Source: CAYGFH01 sp964430295 (lineage in GTDB: Bacteria; Patescibacteriota; Microgenomatia; UBA10105; UBA927). From it: 64,000 nucleotides of DNA. Position 1 is the stretch's first letter, and each line of letters starts with the position of its first letter. Shown one piece after another: positions 57,662 through 64,000 of this stretch. A program made the position numbers and the translations under genes. Location of the stretch: NCBI GenBank assembly GCA_964430295.1, contig CAYSEV010000003.1:1-64000 (forward strand), in the 5' to 3' direction. The notes below the pieces were generated by a model. That model saw nothing but the letters and a program-made list of their open reading frames with translations. It did not search any database and was not told the origin of the DNA.

Positions 57662-60259
57662 ATGACTCCTGCCTCCTCATTGTCGCATAGTGATGATATT
57701 GATCAATTACCTTTAGCTCGTCTGTATGCTGAAGAAGAATCCTTTGTCTCTCCGTTGCGGGAATATTTAGAAACACATGGATGCCGTGTAATTGTGAATG
57801 ACAACTCTCTAATTCCTGAGACATATTTTCTGGTAGCAGGAAGCCCAGTATTCGTGAAACATATTTTTGCAACGAAAGCTACATCCGCTCTTCGGGTTAT
57901 CGGTATCGTGGTAACTACAGATGTTTCTGAAGGCAAAAATCTCGCTGATGACTCTCGCAAAATTGTTGTTATAGATCCTCGGTATTTAAGTAACACAGAT
58001 GTAAGAGAAATTTTCGCATTTTTCTTTTCCGGCACTGAAACACTTTTGAACATAATACGAAACATACATGAGCCAATTACTCATATTGATCCTGCCTCCA
58101 ATGATGCAAAGTCTGTACCTAGTGGAGTACCTTCGATAACTGAAATACATCAATCACTTCCTCCAATCGTTCCTCGAGTTAAATCAGTAGAAGAAGTACT
58201 TACACAAAATGATAGTGAAAGAATTAATCATATTATGACGGATGTGTTTGGAGATCCTCATGTGCGTAAGAAAAAACATAGGTATTTAAAAATTCAGAAA
58301 CATATGTTGAGGACTATTGGAAATATTACTATGTATACGTTTTTCCTTTTTGGCGTTGTATTATTTCCGTTATCTGTATATCTTGCCGGGTTATCTGCCT
58401 CTACATTTTTTTTGTTGAGAGCAGCAAATTTTATAAGCAAAACTGACATGGTACGTGCAAGCTCCTCATTGAATAGGGGAGAATATTGGTTAAGTCAAAC
58501 CGAGTTTATATTTTCGCTTATAAAAACACCAACATACATATTTGGAGTGGGGGAACCTATCCGTAATCAAGAACGTGTGCTTTCATTGTTATCAGATCTT
58601 ATGAGAGGTATTACGGAATCAATGGATGTAGTAACACAAGGAAAACAATTTATTGAAGCAAGCATCCCATCTTCAGTTAGGGAAGATGAAAAACTTCCTG
58701 CATCATCACTGGAGTCGCTTCGTATTTCTGTCGTAGCGGCACATAATAGTTTAGGGTTGGCCGAAGCAGAATTGTCTGCACTTATGAGAGATCAACCATT
58801 TCCATTTTCATTCAGGATGCTACAACCCACGTTTTCACACGCAGAATATAAGTTACAATCTATTCGAAAAATTTTGTCATATGCAGAAGAACTCTTAACT
58901 GTTTATCCAAAGATTGCGGGATTTAAAACTACGCAATCATTTCTAGTATTACTTCAAAATAGTAATGAACTTCGACCAATGGGAGGATTTATTGGTAGTT
59001 TAGGTCTGGCAACATTTGATAATGGAATTCTATCAGATTTTTCAATAGAAGACGTCTATGCAATTGACGGTCAATTAAAAGGACATGTAGATCCACCACG
59101 ACCAATAGCTGAATTGTTGGGGAATGAGCATTGGTACTTACGAGATAGTAATTGGGATCCGGATTTTTCTATAAGTGGACAACGCGCTGAATGGTTTTAT
59201 GAAAAAGAAACAGGGAAGCATGTAGATGGAGTACTTGCCATAAATATACCTATTATTGAACGAATGTTAACCGCCATAGGTCCTATTCAACTGCCAGACT
59301 ATAACGATCGAATTACTAAAGAAAATTTCTTTGGAAAATCTCTGTATTATACTCAAAATAATTTTTTCCCAGGATCAACTCAAAAGAGGGATTTCTTGGG
59401 ATCTCTAGCCAGAGCTGCAATGACAAAAATTATGACCGATAAAGACATTGACAGTCTTGCGTTGATAAAAGCTGTTATGGATGGTATTGAGCAGAGAGAT
59501 ATGCTATTGCATATTCAAGATCCTGAAGTTCAATCAATGATTGAACATTTTGGATGGGGTGGAAGAGTATACGATTCATCTACTTGTACTGGTGTTGATG
59601 TAAATCGATGTATAGGTGGAGAGATTTTGTTTTCTGAAGCGAATCTCAGTGTGAGCAAGGTTAATTATTATGTAACGCACGAAGCCAGTCGTGAAATCAC
59701 AATAACACCACAACAGGAAATCAACGAACGTGTTCTATACACGATAGGTAATACAGCAAATACTGCTGCAAATCCAAATGAAAAAGGAGTAGGCGGCACG
59801 TATCAAACATACGTACGTTTACTACTTCCCAAGGACAGTATTGTAAACACCGTATTACTAGATGGTGTACCTATTCCGACCAGAAGTACTGCGCAAAAAA
59901 ATATGCCAGAGCTTCCATATATAGAGAATGCAGATGGAACAGCGCAAGCAAGAGGAATTGGTATTGCTCTTCGGGTTGCTCCTGGTGAAAAGAAACAGAT
60001 CCAAATTACATATGCCAGATCCCAACATCTGCAGATAGGTAAAGGGGGTGGGTACTTGGATCTTTTATGGTACAAACATCCAGGAATATCTTCAATGCCA
60101 CTACACACTATTATTCGATATCCGCCAAATTGGAAAATGAATGATGAGTCCCTAAATAAAGATGAGTCAATCAGTACATTTATTGCAAAATCAGGCGAAT
60201 TCGAGTACAATACACGTATAGAACGCGATATAAAGTATCGTATTAAATTTATACAATGA
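57662..60259 (+). CDS. DUF4012 domain-containing membrane protein
   Basis: 865 residues. A cytoplasmic N-terminal region (~1-215) precedes one membrane span ('ITMYTFFLFGVVLFPLSVYL'). The DUF4012 region is recognisable: 'FLVLLQNSNELRPMGGFIGS', 'LSDFSIEDVYAIDGQL', 'RDSNWDPDFSISGQRAEWFY' and 'KHVDGVLAINIPIIERML'. DUF4012 proteins are common near envelope glycan genes in CPR and actinobacteria and may relate to LytR-type ligases, but the activity is not established. The C-terminal ~200 residues are beta-rich. The stop overlaps the rplY start (ATGA at 60256-60259). Confidence 0.85.
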   Translation: MTPASSLSHSDDIDQLPLARLYAEEESFVSPLREYLETHGCRVIVNDNSLIPETYFLVAGSPVFVKHIFATKATSALRVIGIVVTTDVSEGKNLADDSRKIVVIDPRYLSNTDVREIFAFFFSGTETLLNIIRNIHEPITHIDPASNDAKSVPSGVPSITEIHQSLPPIVPRVKSVEEVLTQNDSERINHIMTDVFGDPHVRKKKHRYLKIQKHMLRTIGNITMYTFFLFGVVLFPLSVYLAGLSASTFFLLRAANFISKTDMVRASSSLNRGEYWLSQTEFIFSLIKTPTYIFGVGEPIRNQERVLSLLSDLMRGITESMDVVTQGKQFIEASIPSSVREDEKLPASSLESLRISVVAAHNSLGLAEAELSALMRDQPFPFSFRMLQPTFSHAEYKLQSIRKILSYAEELLTVYPKIAGFKTTQSFLVLLQNSNELRPMGGFIGSLGLATFDNGILSDFSIEDVYAIDGQLKGHVDPPRPIAELLGNEHWYLRDSNWDPDFSISGQRAEWFYEKETGKHVDGVLAINIPIIERMLTAIGPIQLPDYNDRITKENFFGKSLYYTQNNFFPGSTQKRDFLGSLARAAMTKIMTDKDIDSLALIKAVMDGIEQRDMLLHIQDPEVQSMIEHFGWGGRVYDSSTCTGVDVNRCIGGEILFSEANLSVSKVNYYVTHEASREITITPQQEINERVLYTIGNTANTAANPNEKGVGGTYQTYVRLLLPKDSIVNTVLLDGVPIPTRSTAQKNMPELPYIENADGTAQARGIGIALRVAPGEKKQIQITYARSQHLQIGKGGGYLDLLWYKHPGISSMPLHTIIRYPPNWKMNDESLNKDESISTFIAKSGEFEYNTRIERDIKYRIKFIQ

Positions 60260-60936
60260 AAAAACATACACTTTCAGCAGAACCAAGAACACAAGTCGGC
60301 AAAACAGTTAAATTATTGAGAAAGCATGGTAAATTGCCTGCAACGATTTATGGTAACGGATTAAAAAGTCAGTCAGTGACGGTAGATACGGCAGCATTCG
60401 CTATCGTACGCAAAGAAGCAGGGGAAACCGGACTTATTGAATTATCTGTTAGCGGAAAAGTTCATCCTGTGCTTATTCATTCTGTGCAAGTTCACCCAGT
60501 AACTGACTCGCTTATCCATGTTGAATTTCATCAGGTAAATCTTAAAGAAAAGATACATGCAAAGGTTATGCTTGAACATACAGGTGAAAGCCCAGCAGCC
60601 GCGCAAAAGCTTGGTGTTGTTATGACACTTCATGATTCTATAGAGGTAGAGGCTCTTCCAACTGAATTACCGGAAAAATTACATATAGATCTCTCCGGAT
60701 TAGCAGAAGTAGGGCAGGATATTACTGCAGCAAATGTTGCATTACCATCTGGAGTTACGTTAATTACTGATTCAACGACTGTTCTTGTAAAGGTAGGTCC
60801 ATTAGTAACAAAAGAGGCAGAAGCTGAGGTAGCAGCTGATGCAGCTCAGGCAGCAGAAGCAGCAGCATCTGCGGAAACAGTGGCAACAGAGAATGCTGGC
60901 GAGGTTAAAAAGGAAACTTCAGAAAAAACTTCTTAA
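60256..60936 (+). CDS. rplY: 50S ribosomal protein L25/CTC
   Basis: 226 residues, the long CTC form. The N-terminal L25 domain binds 5S rRNA ('RTQVGKTVKLLRKHGKLPATIYGN', core 'LRKHGKLPATIYG'), the central TL5 beta domain follows ('VHPVTDSLIHVEFHQVNL', 'VEALPTELPEKLHIDLSGL'), and the C-terminus is a low-complexity Ala/Glu tail. Translation is coupled to the preceding DUF4012 gene, which is unusual for a ribosomal protein. Confidence 0.95.
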   Translation: MKKHTLSAEPRTQVGKTVKLLRKHGKLPATIYGNGLKSQSVTVDTAAFAIVRKEAGETGLIELSVSGKVHPVLIHSVQVHPVTDSLIHVEFHQVNLKEKIHAKVMLEHTGESPAAAQKLGVVMTLHDSIEVEALPTELPEKLHIDLSGLAEVGQDITAANVALPSGVTLITDSTTVLVKVGPLVTKEAEAEVAADAAQAAEAAASAETVATENAGEVKKETSEKTS

Positions 60937-60937
60937 G

Positions 60938-60959
60938 AAGCAATGTTTTTTGTTTGCTT
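60938..60959. terminator. Weak hairpin between convergent genes
   Basis: AAGCAA (60938-60943) pairs with TTGCTT (60954-60959); the loop is T-rich. It lies just past the rplY stop and before the end of the convergent gene at 60995. A short, AT-rich stem, so only tentative. Confidence 0.3.
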
Positions 60960-60994
60960 ATTTCCAAAGTGTTAATTGCCCCGTTTATTGGAGT

Positions 60995-61537
60995 TCAGCG
61001 TTTGTGTATTAATTGAGGATCTATTGATTCTGCCTGTTGAGTATACGTTTTTGCAAGGTCATCTTTGTGAAGTAACTTCGCAATATACGCTGCCTGCAAA
61101 TACGCATCACGGTAATCAGTGTGTTGTACGATTATAGCTTTCCAATATGCAAGTTTCGTTTCAAGTTGCGAAGGTTCAGAATTCCATACATCTAACGTTC
61201 TCTGTATATCTGTTGATGCTCCCAGTACTGATTCAGTCTTGTTCGTTGAGATAAGCTCTTGGATAAATTCTATTTCCCGATTCATATATATATCTTGTCT
61301 TGTATTCTTGTATGACTTTGCAAGCATAAAATGTGGTTGTGCTGAAAACGGTTGTTTGAGAAGTGAAACTATTTCTTTGGAATAAACGTGTTGTCTGGTT
61401 TGGATTATATTCACAATCCCAATGCTAATGACTATAGAAAATAATCCAATGGTGTTGAGTATGTACAATCTCCTCTGTGTATGTTTTGCGGAAATAAATC
61501 GGGAAATTTGCGGTAATATCTTTGAAACTCGCATCAT
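60995..61537 (-). CDS. Membrane-anchored protein with TPR-like end
   Basis: 180 residues from the ATG at 61537 (an adjacent ATG is at 61534; one further upstream at 61573 is less likely). One N-terminal membrane helix ('LNTIGLFSIVISIGIVNII') is followed by a helical region whose last ~70 residues look like one and a half TPR units ('LETKLAYWKAIIVQHTDYRD', 'AYLQAAYIAKLLHKDDLAKT'). TPR units bind partner proteins. It is divergent from the SurA-like gene and convergent with rplY. The function is unknown. Confidence 0.6.
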   Translation of the reverse strand: MMRVSKILPQISRFISAKHTQRRLYILNTIGLFSIVISIGIVNIIQTRQHVYSKEIVSLLKQPFSAQPHFMLAKSYKNTRQDIYMNREIEFIQELISTNKTESVLGASTDIQRTLDVWNSEPSQLETKLAYWKAIIVQHTDYRDAYLQAAYIAKLLHKDDLAKTYTQQAESIDPQLIHKR

Positions 61538-61696
61538 GTAGCCTATTGTATGAACATGATGTAAAAAACGCAACTATGATAAGTTCCATAATCCAATATC
61601 TCTACACTAGGCCTGTTCATACTGATTGCACGTATACATATATATATGATATCCTACCCACACTTACATATGCCTGCCGCATTAAAGGAGCGTATT

Positions 61697-62410
61697 ATGC
61701 CAAAACAAATCAAGAAATCTGCACAAAAAAGCACAGCTAGAACTTCCCGTTCAGCAAAAAAAGTTCATGAACTTATGGATATATCTTCTGAACAATTTGG
61801 TATAGATCAAACAGTCGTTTCGATCCCCCCAAAATCTAAAAGCGGGTTGCAATGGAGTGTCGTATTATTAGGTCTATTATTTATAGTTGCTGTATATGCT
61901 GCAAGCAAGGGATATATCATCGCTGCGATTGTAAATGGCTCGCCAGTATTCCGATGGGATGTTAATCGAATGTTGGAAACCAGATATGGACAACAAACCC
62001 TGGAAAGCATGATTAGCGAAAAAATGATTGGTGATGCCGCAGTTAAACAGGGTGTTGTTATTACTCAAAAAGATATCGATGCAAAAACAGCAGAAGTCGT
62101 AAAATCTCTTGGACCAAATGTAAAACTTGATGACTTATTAAAGTATCAGGGGATGAATAAATCAGATTTTGAACATCAGATTTCATTGCAACTAACTGTT
62201 GAGCGTATTTTGGGCAAAGACGTGAACGTAACTGATACAGAAATAAATGACTTTATTGAAAAGAATAAAGAAACACTTGTCGCAACTGATGAAGCAGGTA
62301 TGCGAGGAGAGGCAAGAGAAGCACTGACATCTCAAAAAATTAATGAAAAAATACAACCTTGGTTTGCAAGCCTGAAACAAAATGCAAAAGTTGTTAGACT
62401 TATGAAGTGA
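61697..62410 (+). CDS. SurA-like membrane-anchored chaperone
   Basis: 237 residues from the ATG at 61697, which has AGGAG at 61687-61691 six bases before it; an ATG at 61646 adds 17 residues without such a site. One membrane helix ('WSVVLLGLLFIVAVYAASKG') is followed by the SurA/PrsA N-terminal chaperone fold: 'VNGSPVFRWDVNRMLETRYG', 'LESMISEKMIGDAAVKQGVV', 'ITQKDIDAKTAEVVKSLG'. No parvulin domain is present. It likely helps fold exported proteins. Linked to the cyclophilin gene, so the pair covers chaperone and prolyl isomerase roles outside the membrane. Confidence 0.82.
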   Translation: MPKQIKKSAQKSTARTSRSAKKVHELMDISSEQFGIDQTVVSIPPKSKSGLQWSVVLLGLLFIVAVYAASKGYIIAAIVNGSPVFRWDVNRMLETRYGQQTLESMISEKMIGDAAVKQGVVITQKDIDAKTAEVVKSLGPNVKLDDLLKYQGMNKSDFEHQISLQLTVERILGKDVNVTDTEINDFIEKNKETLVATDEAGMRGEAREALTSQKINEKIQPWFASLKQNAKVVRLMK

Positions 62411-62412
62411 GA

Positions 62413-63147
62413 ATGAAACAGGTACTCTTGATCATCGGATTTATTGTAATGGTTATTGCTGCATCCTTGTTTGCGTATTCAAGGTCTAAAGCGGATGTTG
62501 AATCAGTAAAAGGGGCACAGACTGCAACGAATGACCTGGGGACGAATACATCTATAGTAGCTGAAACAAAAAAAATGGAGGAATCTATGCCAACTAAAAC
62601 AGAAGATACAAAAAAAAAGAAAACGTATACAAATCCGCCGGCAATGACAATAGCAGTAGATAAGGCGTATACAGCTACAATTAAGACCAGTAAAGGTGTG
62701 ATGAAGCTTGTGTTGTATCCAAAAGATGCTCCAAACACCGTGAATAATTTTGTTTTTTTGGCACGTGAAGGGTTTTATAACTCAACTGTTTTTCATAGAA
62801 TTATTAAAGGTTTCATGATTCAGGGCGGAGATCCAAAGGGCGATGGTACCGGCGGACCTGGGTATCGCTTTGCGGATGAAAAAATAACCAGAAGTTATAC
62901 ACGCGGGACGATTTCTATGGCAAACGCAGGACCAGATACAAACGGTAGTCAATTTTTTATCATGCATGCTGATTATCCACTGCCAAAAAACTATGTGATA
63001 TTTGGCGGGATTGAATCAGGGGATACAGAAAGTTTGAAAACGTTGGATGCAATTGCCACAATTCCAACATCTTTAAGTATGATGGGTGAACAGTCAAAGC
63101 CGATAGACGCAGTAACGGTGGAATCTGTAAGTATTGAAGAAAAATAA
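62413..63147 (+). CDS. Cyclophilin-type peptidyl-prolyl cis-trans isomerase, membrane-anchored
   Basis: 244 residues from the ATG at 62413; a GTG at 62407 overlaps the preceding gene and is an alternative. N-terminal anchor ('VLLIIGFIVMVIAASLFAYS'), a Lys/Thr-rich spacer, and the cyclophilin core from ~80: 'YNSTVFHRIIKGFMIQGGDP' (Arg of the active site), 'GTISMANAGPDTNGSQFFI' (Gln and Phe) and 'KNYVIFGGIESG'. It isomerises proline bonds in exported proteins. Two bases from the SurA-like gene, so they form an envelope-folding operon. Confidence 0.93.
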   Translation: MKQVLLIIGFIVMVIAASLFAYSRSKADVESVKGAQTATNDLGTNTSIVAETKKMEESMPTKTEDTKKKKTYTNPPAMTIAVDKAYTATIKTSKGVMKLVLYPKDAPNTVNNFVFLAREGFYNSTVFHRIIKGFMIQGGDPKGDGTGGPGYRFADEKITRSYTRGTISMANAGPDTNGSQFFIMHADYPLPKNYVIFGGIESGDTESLKTLDAIATIPTSLSMMGEQSKPIDAVTVESVSIEEK

Positions 63148-63168
63148 GAGTTATTTTAGTGGATTATT

Positions 63169-63456
63169 ATGCCATTTTTTTTGGGTAGTGCATATCACTT
63201 TGGGAGTGGATTTAGCTGGAACGGGGGATTTTTCTGGCCTGCATTTTTTATACCGCTGGCTCTCTGGTCTGTGATGTGTACAGGTATTGCACTCTGGCAT
63301 GCTGCAAAGCGAGGAGAAGCTGCTTGGTTTATATTTTTCCTGTTCGTTCACACTGCAGGTGTGTTGGAACTGTTATATTTGATTTTTGTAGCTGATCTGT
63401 TCAGTCAAAGCGAACGTGCAAAAAAAACCTCTCGCACGGTGAAAAAGCGATCTTAA
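63169..63456 (+). CDS. Small membrane protein, DUF5652-like
   Basis: 95 residues. Two hydrophobic segments ('GGFFWPAFFIPLALWSVMCT' and 'AAWFIFFLFVHTAGVLELLY') separated by 'ALWHAAKRGE', and a basic tail. This is the usual form of DUF5652, a small two-span protein frequent in Patescibacteria. The role is unknown. It is 21 bases after the cyclophilin gene and nine before the synthetase-like gene. Confidence 0.78.
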   Translation: MPFFLGSAYHFGSGFSWNGGFFWPAFFIPLALWSVMCTGIALWHAAKRGEAAWFIFFLFVHTAGVLELLYLIFVADLFSQSERAKKTSRTVKKRS

Positions 63457-63465
63457 CTACGCTGT

Positions 63466-64000
63466 ATGAATACTTGGAAATTGTTGCATGATTCTCCTGA
63501 GTTATGGGAACGATATCTTATCCGGGAAAAAGTTATTAAATCAATTCGTTCATATTTTGAGGCAAATGTGTTTCATGAGGTGGAAACACCTCTGATTATC
63601 GCGCATCCTCCGGCTGAATCCTATGTTGATGTGTTTGAAACGACCCTCTTAAATCGGAAGCGATTGCCCTCAAAAGCCTACCTTTCCACCTCACCGGAAG
63701 TGGCACTAAAAAAATTACTTGTTGCTGGGATAGGGAATTGTTATGCCTTAACAAAAAGCTTTAGAAATACAGAAATGCAGTCACTTCGTCATAATCCCGA
63801 ATTCACTATTCTTGAGTGGTATCGTGCCGGTGTGGATTATCTGTCTATTATGGAAGATGTTGAGCGCCTTGTGTTCTCGATACAACAATCAATAAGTGAT
63901 GATCCTGTTTTACATTATCAGGGAAGTGATATTCATTTAGGGCCGCCATGGGATCGCCTTACTATGAAAGATGCGTTTTTACGATATGCGCAGGTAGATC
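63466..64000 (+). CDS. Class II lysyl-tRNA synthetase-like protein (EpmA/GenX type), 5' part
   Basis: 178 residues visible; the frame runs off the window end. Starts at ATG 63466. There is no N-terminal OB-fold anticodon-binding domain, and the chain begins directly with the catalytic core: 'SYFEANVFHEVETPLI' (motif 1), 'SKAYLSTSPEVALKKLL', 'FRNTEMQSLRHNPEFTILEW' (motif 2). This is the plan of EpmA, which adds lysine to elongation factor P. The alternative is a stand-alone class II synthetase. No EF-P gene is seen in the window. Confidence 0.75.
   Translation, partial: MNTWKLLHDSPELWERYLIREKVIKSIRSYFEANVFHEVETPLIIAHPPAESYVDVFETTLLNRKRLPSKAYLSTSPEVALKKLLVAGIGNCYALTKSFRNTEMQSLRHNPEFTILEWYRAGVDYLSIMEDVERLVFSIQQSISDDPVLHYQGSDIHLGPPWDRLTMKDAFLRYAQVD

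Overview
The window looks like part of a Candidate Phyla Radiation (Patescibacteria) chromosome, most likely a Microgenomates-type lineage. This is inferred from gene content: a PrgI / TraC-like / VirB4 / M23 secretion operon, DUF4012 and DUF5652 proteins, a short YidC, many leader-poor genes and a large glycan locus. UGA is used as an ordinary stop (for example at 6294-6296 and 42108-42110), so the code is standard and Gracilibacteria/Absconditabacteria-type UGA reassignment is excluded.

Layout. (1) 1-7270, plus strand: a type IV secretion-like operon of PrgI protein, TraC-like protein, VirB4 ATPase, a membrane protein with a degenerate M23 domain, and a small membrane-anchored protein. (2) 7279-10082, minus strand: dnaN and dnaA, with DnaA boxes between them and a second pair upstream of dnaA; this is the probable replication origin. 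(3) 10083-46518: a visibly AT-richer glycan and small-molecule island. It holds GT4, GT2, DUF1972 and ArnT-like glycosyltransferases, two O-antigen-ligase-like polymerases, an epimerase, AsnB, a fused amidotransferase, a membrane-anchored glycoside hydrolase, and a 14-kb sub-cluster of PLP enzymes, a glutamine synthetase-like ligase, a cytidylyltransferase, a CDP-alcohol phosphotransferase-like enzyme and an ABC glycan exporter. (4) 46707-51893: three surface or envelope proteins of unknown role. (5) 51941-54179: rpmH, rnpA, yidD, yidC and jag. (6) 54244-64000: a second polymerase/flippase pair, RNase HI, DUF4012, ribosomal L25, a SurA-like chaperone, cyclophilin, a DUF5652 protein and the start of an EpmA/LysRS-like synthetase.

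How the parts fit together. In most bacteria rpmH-rnpA-yidD-yidC-jag sits directly beside dnaA-dnaN. Here both halves keep the divergent ancestral orientation, but about 42 kb of surface-polymer genes lie between them. The island carries the parts of two export routes: an ABC (Wzm/Wzt or TagGH-like) exporter and a Wzx/Wzy-like pair. The most unusual part is 31978-45817. Two paralogous group II PLP decarboxylases, an SHMT-like enzyme, a glutamine synthetase-like ligase, an alanine-racemase-fold decarboxylase, a class IV aminotransferase and an aldo/keto reductase sit beside a kinase, a cytidylyltransferase and a CDP-alcohol phosphotransferase-like protein. I infer a route that makes an amino-acid-derived amine or amino alcohol, activates it as a CDP derivative and attaches it to an exported polymer. 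The chemistry is not proven by the sequence.

No rRNA gene, tRNA gene, CRISPR array or transposase was recognised. No gene-free stretch exceeds about 215 bases.
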